In this document: positions 46,321 through 58,560 of the stretch, in pieces | How the letters are laid out: the number at the start of each line of letters is the position of its first letter | Position numbering within the stretch: position 1 is the first letter of the stretch | Origin: Chinchilla lanigera | Lineage: Eukaryota > Chordata > Mammalia > Rodentia > Chinchillidae | Direction of reading: 5' to 3' | NCBI RefSeq assembly: GCF_000276665.1 | Contig: NW_004955418.1 | Coordinates: forward strand, 595,211-659,210 | Length of the DNA: 64,000 nucleotides | Position numbers and translations under genes: made by a program | Notes under the pieces: generated by a model | Told to the model about the DNA's origin: nothing | Database searches by the model: none | The model's input: only the letters and a program-made list of their open reading frames with translations

Positions 46321-47064
46321 CTTGTTTCATGCTCTTTCTGTTGGTTTTTAAATCTGTCAGCCTTCTCTCAGCTTATATCATTTTTCAGAAGGTCATTTTC
46401 CCTCCATTGCTCTGGTAAATAAGCCAGTCTCATTCCTTCTAAGTTTTAAGTTCACATTTAATGCTGATCCATCTGGATATCATTGTAGTGTACATACATT
46501 TCATCTGATTTTAGGTTTGCTGTTTTAGTCACAAGCCAAAGTTAGAGTATCCCTAGCCTGCTTAGGTAAAGATAAGCTCATTGTAGAGAAACTTGGAGTA
46601 GGGAGGAGAAAGGAGAGGATCCAAGCAATCCAAGGAGAGGATCTGTAACAGGGCTGGACCTTAGAGAGACTAGATCAGACCCAAATGGTCTTTGCTCAGT
46701 AAGAGGTGCTCGATAAAGCAGTTGTATGGTCAACTATCCAGTGAAAGGGACTAGCAACAACTCTCCTGCTGGGCTTAAATAGGGTTTGCTAGGCTACTTG
46801 AAGGATATAGCAATAGCAGCACCGAGGCTCCGTACTTGAGGGACCGATCTCTGACTCTTCCACGCGTCTTCTGTTTGGACCCTGAGCTTGTCCTCAGTGG
46901 CTGCGGTCAAATGGGACATAAATTGTCAGTGCCCATGAGCACACATTCGTGTGTATTTCTCCCACATCTGTTCCCATGAAATGCCACCAGAGAGTGACAG
47001 TTGCCTCCAACAGGCCTGGTATGTGGGTCTCACAGCATTGGATTTCCTAGAAATTGAGATGCCA

Positions 47065-47220
47065 TTAATGAACAGTGAATGGGCGATCTGGGTTCAGATA
47101 CTGACTCTGTCCCAGAGGGTAACTTGGGACTGATTTTTACCTTTTCCAGGACTTGGTGTCATGGTCTGTAAAGCAAGGGGGTTTGGGCCAAGGTTCTTTC
47201 TAGTCCTCGAGTCCTGCGAG
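47065..47220 (+). repeat. MIR SINE fragment
   Basis: ATCTGGGTTCAGATACTGAC, GTAACTTGGGACTGATTTTT, ATGGTCTGTAAAGCAAGGGG. Confidence 0.65.
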
Positions 47221-48050
47221 TTGCTAAATTGGTCCTAAGGTCCTGAAGATAGGGAAATGCTGGCATCACATTCTTTGCCTCTTGCAGTTCCTGATAAGTC
47301 TAAGTAGGTGATGCTTTAATGGAGAGTTTCCAAGAGGGGATAGAGTCTTTCTCAGGGTTTGAGTCAGGCTCTTTCCTCTTCACTTATTGTGAAGACACTT
47401 AGATGAGAACTCTAGCGTGGCCACCTGGAGCTTGAAGTGTGGGGAGTGAAGATGCCAAGGAAGGAGGAACACGGGACTGCTGCTGTGTCCAGCCCACTGC
47501 TCTGCCTGTGCACCAGCTCCTCCTCCCTCCACTCACCTCCTCTGTTTGATCTCTTGATCTTAAGCCATGTTTTGCTTATGTCTGCTGTGACTCTGGAGTG
47601 AAATGAGCGATTTATTTTTCTCCAGTTGGAAGCAGAGGTTGCTTAATATAAGTAATAAAGTCCTTGATGCTCTACACCCTGGAGCCCATTAACTGCCAAG
47701 TCAGATACTGTTTGAAGCAGAAGGCACCATGGCTCATAAGGTGAGATGGGCTGCAGGTTCCTGATTTACCTTCAAGCCACTCAAGCTTCTCCAAACCCAG
47801 GAGTGGGAGACAGATTCATCGTTCCCTTCTCCTAGAGCAGAGATTTTCAACAGTGGTGCTGCTTGCATTTTGAGCCAAATAATTCTTTGTTCTAGGGTGC
47901 TACTTGAATGTCTCTAGATGTGGTAACTGTCCCTGGGACACTGTGACTCCAGGTAGGAAGGACTGCCCTGAACCGTCCACTGCACATGCAGGCAGTTTGA
48001 GAGTTGAGCTAGGCTTTTTGAACCAAAATCTTTGCTTTTGGTTTCACGTT

Positions 48051-48182
48051 TTAATTTTTTTTCTTTTTTTTTTTTTTTTCAGACAAGGTAGTCCAGGTTG
48101 GCCTTAAACTTGCTATGTAGCTCAGGCTGGCTTTGAACTCACAATCCTGCCTCAGTCTCCTGAGTGCTGGGATTTCCCAGCT
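48051..48182 (-). repeat. B1 SINE, minus strand
   Basis: T-rich tail, GACAAGGTAGTCCAGGTTGG, CTCAGGCTGGCTTTGAACTC; internally shortened. Confidence 0.88.
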
Positions 48183-48269
48183 TAGTTTTAGTTCTGACTC
48201 ACTGAAGATCCTAGGGCAAGTTGATGAGATTCTGTCAGGAGAGCCTCATAGTTTCCTTATTAGAAAGTT

Positions 48270-48870
48270 AGCATATGTTTGTTGGAGAACATTTTAGAAT
48301 TAACAGAAAAGTATAAAGAAGAAAAATTTAACGGATTTGTCAACATCTCAGTCATTTAAAAATAACCCCACTAAGGTATATTTTCTTCCTGCATCTTTTC
48401 TCTCCGTGCCCCTCTCCTCCAAATATACATCCAATCGAGGTCCTATCTTACTTTATGGCAGATTGTTCTTAGAAAATGTGATTTTTAGTGGATATATATT
48501 TTAGGCCATCTAAGGATTGTCTCTTACTTTATGTCATCAACTTAGTTGTGGGACATCATTATAACCCATATTCTTACTACTAGAGATAATCCTGGGATGA
48601 CAACTCTGTACATTAATCTATGTGTGAGTCTGATTTCTATGGTCTACTTCCTAGGAGGAGGATGGTGGTAGCTGTCAAAAGATGGAAATATTTTCAAGGC
48701 ATTTGATAAATGCTACCAAGTTGCCTCCAGAATGGTTGTACCATTCCACACCAGCAGTGGGTGAGAGAGCCCACTGGGGCAATCAGTTCTTAAAAGTTCT
48801 TTTTGATCATTTAGCTTCCGCCTATAACACCTCATAGGCATCTACAAAGTGTAGTGATGGCCTGCTTTCA
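48270..48870. repeat. Probable L1-related relic
   Basis: GTTGCCTCCAGAATGGTTGT and ACCATTCCACACCAGCAGTG are familiar from old L1 3' ends. The rest is too decayed to order. Confidence 0.5.
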
Positions 48871-49810
48871 TGGCACAGCTGGGCAGAGCATGTACTGACT
48901 GGGATCAGTGACTAAGGGGATATTTTAGTATTGTTGATAGAGGTAGGACCCAAGACTGAAGGCCCTCAGCTAGTCATGCCAAAGGATAATCCTTTCTTTT
49001 TGATCTGGCCCCAGGAATGGGGCAATGTGTGTTAATGGCCTTCCTCTAACTAGTCAGAGGGGCCACAGACATTCAGAGCCTTTAACCCAGATATCTCTGA
49101 TATCTAGTTTCCTGGAGTAGGAATCTAGTGGTGAAGGAATCTCTTGGTGAAGGAACTATGCTCAGAGTCTAATGTGTCATTTCAGCATGGGCCCAGACAA
49201 GAACCTAGATGCTGACAGAGCTGTGGCTAGCTTGGGCAGCAGAGTGGCCCATGGCACCTGCAGTGTTGGCCTCATACAGTTGTGGACATACATGGCTCTG
49301 ATGACTTTGCAGAGATTTTGGTAACTAGGAACACTCTTTTCCATGCTATCACCATCAAGAATGTAGTGAGCATGGTCACTGGAAGGTAAACAGAAGCAGG
49401 CAGTGATGCAGTTAGAAAGAGGCTTTGAGACCAGGACCTGATTGTCAGATAGAACCATAGATTTATGAGTAGAATCAAAATCAGCTGATGCTCACAGTGC
49501 TGGGAAGAAGATCTCGGTTGGCCCTGCAACAACAGTGACAGAGTGACAGTGTCAGGAGGAACACAAGCTCCTCCCCCCTGACTGCCTTTCTCTGGCCAGT
49601 GTAATGGAGGCTGTAGATCATAGGGTAAATATCTGGTATCATTAATGGTAACTTCAGATCCATAATTGGGCTCTTTGATGTTCCAAGTGCATGAGAGTTT
49701 TAATGGTTTGGGGCCCACCCTTTCAAATCCCTGGATTAGGCCCCAGAAGCTCAAGGCCTAATGCACATTGTTTTTAGGGGATCTGCCCAATCTCCTAAGA
49801 GGATGTTAGG
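48870..49810 (-). other. Unidentified stretch with a 160-residue minus-strand ORF
   Basis: The ORF at 49272-49754 and its neighbour at 49177-49458 share no family that I recognise. Composition is near average, and there is no named repeat. It could be a decayed element internal region or chance. Confidence 0.35.
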
Positions 49811-49862
49811 TTCCTTTTATTTTTCTTCTTTTCTTCTTCTCTTTTTTCTTTTAGTACTGGGG

Positions 49863-50847
49863 TGTTGCAGTCAGGATTTGCAAGGAAATAGATTGTCTTG
49901 GTTACTTTTTTCTCGTTGCTGGGACAAAATACCTGACACCCAAAATTGAGGAAGGAAAGGTTTATTTCCCTTACAGTTTGTGGAAGTTTCAGTCCGTACT
50001 TGGCAGATTATAAGGCAGAGTGGCACATGGCAGAGAGCTAGCTCAGGGCGGCAGAACACAGCTAAGCTGCAAGCACACACACCAGGGCGGAATGGGGGAG
50101 GAATGCCCTCAAGCAGCTTCTTCCTCTCCCTTACATATGCAAACTATTCACCCCAGGGTAGGTGTAGCTCTCACACCCACAGTCATTCAACTCTAATAGC
50201 CTGCCCCATGTCTGCATGAGGCACTGGGGGGGACACACAAACATAAACCATAACATAGATTTACTACAGAACACAGAATTTATAGGATTATTTTATAATA
50301 TCCACCCAAAAAGTCAAATGCAGAAGAATGTAGGGGATCTGTCCACACACTAAAGACCCAAAGAATCCAGCTGAAGACCTAGAGCTGCGAGATGTCCAAC
50401 ACAAGTCCATCTGGAGGCCAAGACCCTACAAAAATGTCTCATGGAAGTCTGTATCAAGGATCTGCACTGGGAAGACCCAAAGGCCAGTGGTAGAAGCCAG
50501 AAAGTCTGCACCAGTAGAGTGAAAGATCTGTGCCAGCAGGCTGAGAGATCTGCGCTAGAGCCAGGAAGCGATGCCCAAGGTAAGGACCAGAGCTCCCTGA
50601 AAGAGAACCACAGCCATCCTCAACAACAGCAAGGACTTGAGCTCTTCTGGCAATGAGAACAGCCAAGTTCATATCAGGAAATGCAGCATGACACGTTTCT
50701 CCGGGAGAAGCAGCAGCACATCATCTTCCCCTCCAGTTCTGCTTTTATGCTGTTGGCAAAAATCCTCAGGTGGGCCTGCAACACTCAGAATCATGCTGAT
50801 TCAGTTCAGCTGGGTGTTACAAGTTGATCATTAGTTAATCCACCACA
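49863..50847 (-). mobile_element. Unfamiliar solo LTR, copy B, split by a MaLR LTR
   Basis: Reverse orientation. Reads TGTGGTGG ... CTGCAACA on the minus strand. Flanked by TGGGG (49858-49862) and TGGAG (50848-50852), a 5-bp target duplication with one mismatch. Body pieces 49863-49893 and 50256-50847 total about 618 bp after removing the duplicated 5 bp. Shares with copy A the TATA-like AGCATAAAAGCAGAACTGG, the AT-rich 3' block (TATTATAAAATAATCCTATA) and both ends. Confidence 0.88.
49894..50255 (-). mobile_element. MT/MST-type MaLR solo LTR nested in LTR copy B
   Basis: 362 bp. On the minus strand it starts TGTTATGGTTTATGTTTG and ends CAACGAGAAAAAAGTAACC AAGACA, with AAATAAACCTTTCCTTCC before the end. 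A perfect 5-bp target duplication TAGAT lies at 49889-49893 and 50256-50260. Confidence 0.9.
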
Positions 50848-51109
50848 TGGAGATTGAGCCCCGCCCCCCAGGCCATTTTCACTGATCTACATGCCAGCCC
50901 TTTTAACATTTTTGTTTTGAGACCAGGTCTCACTAAGTTGCTTAGATGGGGCTTGAACTTGAGATCCTCTTGCCTCAGCCTCCTAGAGTACTGGGATTAC
51001 AGGTGTGTGCCACCACACCAGGCTGGGTTCCTCCCGTTTTACAGGTGAAGAGGAAGGTTGCAGGGTGGTATTTAATTAATAGTAGATCAAGAGATACAAT
51101 CTTTTTAAA

Positions 51110-51560
51110 AAATTTTTGTTTTGAACTAATTTTATACTCATAGAAAATTTACAAAAATAGTTCAGATAGTTCTTGTGTGCCCCTCACCCAACTTCCCTAA
51201 TATTAACACCTTACATAACTGTAGTATAATGATCAAAGCTGGGGAATTAGTGTGGATACAATATTACTAACTGTAAGCCTTATTTAAATGTCACCAGGTT
51301 TGCACTCATGTTCTTTCTCTTCCATAAGCCTCCCTGGGACCCCACACTGCATTTAGCCACTAATTCTTTTTAGTCTCCTCTTATATTTAAGTTTCTCAGT
51401 CTTTCCTTTTCTTCCGCGATCATGACACTTTTGAAGAACATTGATCAGTTATTTTGAATGTATCATAACTTGGGTTTGTCTAGTGGTCTCTAGTTATTGA
51501 GCCGAGGTTATGCTTTTTGGCAAGATTAACAGAAACGATGCATCCTTCTCAGGACAGCTT
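51110..51560 (+). repeat. L1M 3' relic
   Basis: CTTCCCTAATATTAACACCT, TACATAACTGTAGTATAATG, CCCACACTGCATTTAGCCAC, AGTCTCCTCTTATATTTAAG in order. Confidence 0.75.
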
Positions 51561-52009
51561 AGTGATAATGATGACCTTGGTCTTGTGGTTCACTGACACC
51601 TGCAGAATTTCTCCACAATAAAGTTACTGTCTTTCCCTTTAGAGTTAAAAACACCTTGGAGGATATACTTTAAAACCATGAAAGTAAACCAAACAAAAAA
51701 CAAAATAAAACAGCATGAAAGTCCTTTTTCGCTCCAAATTGACCACTAATTTTAGCATCCATTGCTGAATCTTGTCTGCAACAGTTGTTTGTGATGTTGC
51801 CTGATGGTGATTTTCTGTCTCCTATGTACCTTCTATATTTATTAGTTGGAGATTGCTGTATTACACCTACTAAAAGGTAGAGCTAGAGACATAACCTACA
51901 CAAGGGACATTATTCCTTGATCAAATCTCTATTCAAGAGTCATAACTCCTTCTAAAATGTGATCTGTTTATCTCCTAGTCTGTGTATTGTTTTCTTCTTG
52001 GTGCCCACA

Positions 52010-52150
52010 AGAAACTTGCAAAAATAGTGCATTCCTGCACTTCCCTACCCCAATTTCCCCTAATACTAACATATTACATAAGCATTCCATAATAATCAAA
52101 AGTAGGAAATTACCTAGTTTATGTGAATCTATTTGAACACAATTAAAACA
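52010..52150 (+). repeat. Second L1M 3' relic, same segment as 51170-51260
   Basis: CCCCTAATACTAACATATTA, CATAAGCATTCCATAATAAT. Repeats the 51.2-kb segment about 0.9 kb downstream. Confidence 0.65.
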
Positions 52151-52549
52151 GCTAGGCAAGAGATCACATTGGCTTGGACCAAGTGGATGTGTGGGGAAGC
52201 GGATATGCAGTTGGTGAAGGTGAAATCTATAGGGTCTGTGAGAGGGTTGCATGTTGAGAGAAGAAAGGATTCCAGGATACCAGCAAAACCCTCTTCCCTG
52301 TAAGATAAAAAGGAAGCCATCTTGAACTCCTCGCTTCTCCTGCTCTGTATCGAGTCCTCTCACAAATCCTGTAGGTTGCACCCTCAAACTACATACAGAA
52401 TCCAAGTACTGCTCCTCACTTCCCCCATTATCCACTTGGTCCCAGCCACCACGATTTCCTGTGTAGTTGTTCAGATAGCTTTTGGGCTGACCTCTCTGCT
52501 TCCACGTTTGTGCCTCTTTCGTCTTTTCTGATCACAGCAGCCAGACTGA

Positions 52550-53240
52550 CCAATCAAAACTGTGTCAGCTTATCTGACCCTTCTGCTCCAAGCTTCACAC
52601 CTCCTTCTTTCCCACTCAGTTAGATGAATAAAACTTCACTCGATGTTCTGGTCCATTCCATCCCTCATCCAAACTTGACTTCTTGTTTCTCTCCTTTTGC
52701 CACATAGCCATCCTTGGGATTTTCTGAACTGAACCAGCCAGGCACATTCCTGTCTTGGAGCCTTTATATTTTATGTTTCCTCTACTTGGGGTATGTTTCA
52801 CCTAGAAATCGACACAGCTTTTTCCCCGGCTTTCTGTACCTCTTCCACTGCTGTCTTCTTAGTAAGGATCCTCTTGACACCCTGTCTAAAATTTCAAACG
52901 GAGGGCTAGGGATGTAGCTCAGCAGCACAGCGCCTGCCTCACAAGTGTGAGGCCCCAAGTTCAATTCCTGGTACCAAAAAAAAAAACCCTCAAAAATAAA
53001 AAATAAAAATACAGTTTCAAACCCATATCACCCCCTTGCTCTGTTTTATTTTTCACCTTGGCTCTTATCATTATCTAACAACTATACATTTTATTGTCTT
53101 ATAAATGTTGTTTATTTCCTTTTCATAGAACTATAGACGCCAAGAAAACAGACTTTTGTCTTTTTTTTTTCCCCTGCCACATCTGAACAGTGCCTGGAAA
53201 GTAGCTGGTGCTCAATAAGTATTTGTGGAGTGAATGAACA
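52550..53240 (+). repeat. L2 LINE 3' end split by an ID
   Basis: TTCTGTACCTCTTCCACTGC, ACCCTGTCTAAAATTTCAAA, then after the ID CAGTGCCTGGAAAGTAGCTG and GGTGCTCAATAAGTATTTGT. Confidence 0.78.
52903..53013 (+). repeat. ID SINE in the L2, short target duplication
   Basis: AGGGCTAGGGATGTAGCTCA head, TGGTACC, A-rich tail; TTTCAAAC on each side. Confidence 0.9.
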
Positions 53241-53389
53241 TCTTCAGCCTTTATAACTGGGCTGTACAGTTATCAGTTGTTTCCTGAGGCATACTCACAT
53301 ACCTAGGTGCCACATGCTATATGTTTAGATAGATAAAAAGAAATTCAAGACATGACCTGTATCATTAAGCTGCTTATAATTTGGTTGAG

Positions 53390-55020
53390 ATAATGGGATG
53401 CCTGTCTGTGTAAAGATAACTAATGGTATTATCCTAAGCTATAAGTTTACTTTAAATACTATAAAGGTTATGGCACATTGGTAGGTAACAAAGACAAACA
53501 ATATGTCAGATACAATGTCCTCTTTCAAGCTCTTTTAGGCTCATTATGATGATACTGAGGAAAATAAGCTTTATCCAGCCAGATGAGCCAGATAGATGGT
53601 ATGGATGCTGACTGGAGGCCACCAGGGAAGAGGGGCTCATTAGCAGGGCCTGTAGCATCAGGCTCTCTGACCAAAGTCTCATCTACATGGAGGCTGGAGA
53701 ATCAAGGGAAGTCTGAGAGATCTGATGAGGCTAGAACATGGGGTGTGAGCATGTAAAAAAGGCAGATGAGGCTAGCAAGAAAGCAAAGGAGGTCCCAGAA
53801 ATGGGGAAGGGCCTTGGGTGCCACGCTAGAATTTGACTTCTGTAGGTGGTGAGAAGCCACTGAAAAGTACTTCAGGATGAAATTTAAGTGACCAAATTTG
53901 ATCTGGTGGAGATGGTTCAGGAAGGACTGAAGGAGGGAGAGCAGCTAAGACATTTCTGTAGGAGTTCAGGGCAATGATGAAGACCTGAAGTATAACAGAA
54001 GCTGTAAGAAGAGTGAAGGTGACAAACTGAAGGGAGTGTGGTGGGGTAATGCGTAGTCACCTGTGGAGAGCAGAGAGAGAGAATGCCGAGGTTTATGATT
54101 TGGATGGCTGAATAGTTCATGGACAATAGAAAGAAGGATGGGATGGGGCTCAGGACAGCAGGAGCACTGTGGTCGGAGGTAAGGAAGTCCACGTGACCAC
54201 TTGTCAAGTCTGTCATGGCCTCTTTGAGTTCCCCAACATCTGATTAGTTTCGTTTGGATGGCTGCTGGGCTGGAAATGACTGTACCTGTCCTAATTCCTG
54301 CTGCTTTGGGTCAAAGTTGCTCCTCTGCCCCCTGCCCCACATCCAGAGGAGCAGACAAAGCCAATCCTGGCAGCAGCAGGAGGAGGTGTGGTGCCTGGGA
54401 GCCTTTCTGAGGGCTCGAAAGGGAGCCAGCGGGGAGCAGGAAGGAGGCTTGCAGTGCCTGGGAGCCAAGTTCAGCTCAGCTCTATTTTGGGTGACAACAT
54501 TTACAATGTTCCTTCACCCAGAATCATTCCGCCTGCCTGCCCGCCTTCAGTGTTTCCAGCTGATGGGTTCTCACGCCTACTTAACAGCTGGCTTGGTTCA
54601 GGAACTCCCTAGTTCACTGACTGTTGCCCTTCAGTCCCCTCACTCTTCAGCATGATGCCTGAGTCCCTAGTGACCAGGATGCTAAGACTGGATCCCCCAA
54701 GGCTCTGAGGCAGGAGAGGCACAGGAGTAGCACAGAAGCAGAGGGTAGGGTGGTGAATGTCAGGGTTCAGGCACAAAGGTGTGTGGGCAATTGACTTATA
54801 TTTCTGTGCTTCACTTCCTCTGAAACACCAAGTTACTGAGGGAGAAAATGCTTGATATTGATAATATTTTGTGTTTCCACATCTCTTGTCTAAGAACTTC
54901 CAGGATCAAGATCTGGAGTGTGCCATTGCCCCAGATTGCCTCATTAACTGAACCTTTGCACATTTATGGGTCACATGTAAAGCTCTGCAGATATCATAGT
55001 GTGGAAGGGACAAGTGTCAT
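53390..55020. other. Intronic stretch, old repeat-like text but no named element
   Basis: GA-rich minus/plus bias near 53570-54200 resembles unnamed ancient repeats. The 133-residue ORF at 54254-54655 has no recognisable domain. Confidence 0.45.
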
Positions 55021-55046
55021 TCTTTCATAATTAAAAATTAGGACCA

Positions 55047-55210
55047 AGCTGGGCATGGTGGTGCACACCTGTAATCCCAACACTCAGGAGGCTGAGGCAG
55101 GAGGATCATTGTGAGTTCGAGACCAGCCTGGGTTACAAAGTGAGCTCAAGGCCAGCCTGAACTGCATAGCAAGACCCTGTCTCAAAAAGACCAAAAAACA
55201 AACAAACAAA
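55047..55210 (+). repeat. B1 SINE with 14-bp target duplication
   Basis: AAAAATTAGGACCA at 55033-55046 and 55211-55224; complete B1 with an AAAC tail. Confidence 0.96.
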
Positions 55211-55344
55211 AAAAATTAGGACCATTACACATTCACTGTAGAAAATACCTGGGCATATACAAAGAAACAAATAAAAATGACCCATAATCCAGGACTCAGA
55301 ACTCTGGACAGGAGTCTAGTGTCTCTTCTTGCTTTTTTTTGTCC

Positions 55345-55430
55345 CTGGATATGTGGATGTGTATGTTCCTGGATATATGTGTGTTTGTGTATATGTGTAT
55401 ATGTGTGTTTGTGTATGGCTCACATGTATG
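55345..55430. repeat. TG/TA-rich microsatellite
   Basis: Interrupted array of ATGTGTGTTTGTG and TATATGTGTA units. Confidence 0.85.
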
Positions 55431-55434
55431 TTAT

Positions 55435-56940
55435 GTCTCCCCAGGTTCCCTCAAGGTACCAGGGGCACACACCCTCAGTGCTGAAGTATTCTCAGCATGG
55501 GACAGTGGACAGGGCAAGACAAGACTGAGGTAGTGTAGTCATCTTCCCTCCTGAATGATTTCAAAGAGCTACAGAGCACTGGTGAAGAATTTCCAGAACC
55601 TTCTCTTTTTCTGTGAGATTGGATGGGTCAAGATGAGCTAGGTTTGCTGCTGAGTTGGGTAACTAGCCAGCTGGATGAACGGAGAACCAAGGGCATGATG
55701 GACAAAGCTTTTCAAAGCAAGTTGGTATCTTTTGAAAAAATATGCCAAATCACCATCATATTCTCCATTCAGTTTGTAAGTACCAGGTTTTCTACTGATA
55801 CTTTGGTCTGTGTTCAGTTGAAAGCAGAACCTGATGCAAGAATTGGGTGCAGATAGTGGATTTGGGGGTGATCCCAGGAAGCAGGGATAAGCAAGCAGCG
55901 TGAGTGGGAAAGAGACAGGGAAAGAGGGGGAACCAATATGAGGACTACTCTTAAGGTTCCTACTAGTGCAATGGAGACTTAGTTCCACCAGCACTGCCTG
56001 GGAGTCAGAATGGAATTGTTTGCTTCCAGAATGAGAACCGGCATCCCTCATTCTGCAGGCAGCCTAGTTCCCCCTCTCCCTGGCTGAGGGCTTTCCTTGG
56101 GTGTCAGGAAAGGTTGGGGAGTTGTGTGCTTGAGGCGTGACCCTTGAGCAGGACAACTGTGTTCACAATGGACAGCCAGTGGGATGTGGAGCAGAGATCA
56201 AAGGCATCTGTTCTAACTTGAAAAATTTCAAGCCCTTCTTGATTGACAAGCTCCTTCCCTTGTGTTAACTGCTCTTCCTCTTTTCCCTTCCTGCAAGTCT
56301 CTGGTCTCACCCTATATTTCAAGTGACAGTATGTTTCTTTGACTCTGCATGGTAGATAGTGTTTGTTTTCAGCCAACTCCAAAATTCTGACTCACAATTC
56401 TTAGCTCATAAATCTCCTTTTAGCTTTGTCAGGATCAAGTGCTGGGCCCCTTGGAGATTGGAAGTCTCCCTCAGGTGATGCTGAGTCCTGCACTTCTTGC
56501 TGCATCAGCAGTAGGCACCAGACTTGGAAAATTAAAGAGGATGAGAACAAAAGAAGTGAGGCGGGTTATCTTGGGTCCCCTGGCAGAATCAGGATGCACT
56601 TAGGAGACAGAGCAGATAACAGGTGGCTCCGAGCTGGGTTTGTTGACCTAGACACAGGCTTCCTGAGCACATAAGGTAGTCAGATGGGTGGCCCTTTGGG
56701 GCTTTCTTGGCTTCAGGTCCAGTCAAGATGTACAAGTGTTGACCACAATAGAGGGACTTTTGCAGGCCTCTGGGGGTTATCAGAACCATGCTCACACCTG
56801 GCAGCTCTTCTGTGGGCATTTATTGAGATCAGTCTTTCATTTCTCTAGGGTAGAAACCATAGGCCTGAGGATGTGTGATTTTTCACCAGTGACAGAGAGA
56901 ACTAGATTGAGGCTTCCTCACTTTCAACCTAAAGTTCTTG
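55435..56940. other. Intronic stretch without recognisable features
   Basis: No named repeat or RNA. The 137-residue minus-strand ORF (55638-56051) has no recognisable domain. Confidence 0.5.
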
Positions 56941-56959
56941 ACTTTTGACTCCCCACTTC

Positions 56960-57062
56960 TTTTTTGTTTTTTTGTTTTGTTTTTTCCCGGTACCAGGAAT
57001 CGAACTCACAACCTCATGCTTGCCAGGCAGGCGCCGTGCCACTGAGCTAAATCCCCAGCCCC
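56960..57062 (-). repeat. ID SINE, young subfamily, minus strand
   Basis: CCCGGTACCAGGAATCGAAC and GTGCCACTGAGCTAAATCCC. TTGACTCCCCACTTC (56945-56959) and TTGACTCCCTACTTC (57063-57077) flank it. Confidence 0.96.
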
Positions 57063-58129
57063 TTGACTCCCTACTTCATCCCCCCAGTCCTGCTTACCAG
57101 CTTAGTAATAGGGCACTCATGTTCCTTGTTGTCTTCCTGTGAGGGAAGAACTGTGTGCAGAGAGGACCCACGCTTCCTTCCCCACACTACCACTACTCTT
57201 TGCGCAGGTCTAGGAGAGCATGTATTTAACAAAGGTTCCTGGTTTACCTGGAAGGACACTCCTTAGGGCAACTGAGACCAGCAAGAAGGACTCACTTTGG
57301 CCTCCCTCCTAGTGGAACTCTGGCCCATGGCACTTTCTCAGTGCCAGGCTCCATTTAAAGGGGACTATATCCATCTGTGATGGGCCATAGCCTATAGGCA
57401 GCCTTGGAAGTTCTGCCTTAGTCTGCAACTTTTGCATACTCAATTTTCTTAGGAATTTGTTGCATCCTGGGGCCTGCTGAAGGTATCTTTGCTAACTACT
57501 GAGCCTGTGGTTCTGGGGGCTGTTTCCATCTATTTCTGCACTTTGGCAGTGACGCCCCATATGGAAAAGTCAGTTCTGCCATGTCTGTCCTCAACCTAGG
57601 ATTAGACAGTGGGATCTTCCCTTAACCCTTAAGGGCAGGTCTGTTTTACTGACCTTTGTTCTTCTTTGTTCCCCTTTCACTAAAGAACATTTGAAGTGCT
57701 GTTTAGAGATAGCGGCAGTTTATTCTTAACTCTCAGAGCCTCTCTTGGTAGACACGTATCAGATGGTCTTCTTAAGATCAGCCTATTTATTCCTGCCACT
57801 CTCTGAGTATTAGTCTGAACTTTGATGGCTTTTGGCCAAGAAGGTGAGGCCAGATCAAAAGCACAGGGCCAGACATGAGTAGCGCCTTGGGATGGGAAAA
57901 GGCAGATGTGTTTTATAATTTAAGAATAAAAGGGGCCAGGCAGGTTTAAATGCCAGAGGAAAGGTTCAGTGGCTAAGCAGAACATCAGACTAGTTGGTTT
58001 GAGAAAGCACTCTGGATTGACTTGGTCTGGAAAAGCCTTCCTAGAAGCCATGGCATGTGAGCCAGGTCCCTGAAACTTCTCTGATGACACATGTTACAGG
58101 CCTCTCCTCTGGGGTAGGACCAGATTGCA

Positions 58130-58560
58130 CATTTCCCAAGGGCAACAATGTTAAGATGAAGGAGATGGTGTGATTTGGTTCCTGGATGTTCATCATGCCA
58201 AATACTGGGAGCAAGTCAAACAGCCAACGTAGGGCAGCAGTTGACTAGACCCTAGGCTCCTGTATCCCAGACATTGTGGGATACTGTGCAGCCACAGCAC
58301 ATCATTTTTGTAGATGTTCATTACTGACATCAAAAAGTATTCATAATAGGTCACTCATTTTTTAAAAAATCAGGTTTAGCAGAAGCCCAAGAGGTTAAGT
58401 ACAGTATGAACCCATTTATATTTGTTGACATGGACTAAACATAAACATGGCTTCAAAAAATCTTTTTGCCTTTTCATTTCCTGATTTTTTATACCTATGT
58501 ATGTGACAGTAGAATAAATTCTGATGTTTTCCTTTCTTCTCAGTAAATATTTGGAATACC
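58130..58560 (+). repeat. Probable L1/L3-type LINE relic
   Basis: CCAAATACTGGGAGCAAGTC, TGTGGGATACTGTGCAGCCA and AGTACAGTATGAACCCATTT resemble LINE 3' text. Confidence 0.55.

Larger units (their letters stand above)
49812..51026 (-). repeat. B4-like SINE split by LTR copy B
   Basis: Left part 49812-49862 (T/C-rich tail then TTTTAGTACTGGGG) and right part 50848-51026 (TGGAGATTGAGCCCC ... ATGCCAGCCC, then B1 half GAGACCAGGTCTCACTAAG to CACCACACCAGGCTGG). Joining across the LTR restores TACTGGGGATTGA-type ID text. The B4 is thus older than the LTR. Confidence 0.82.
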
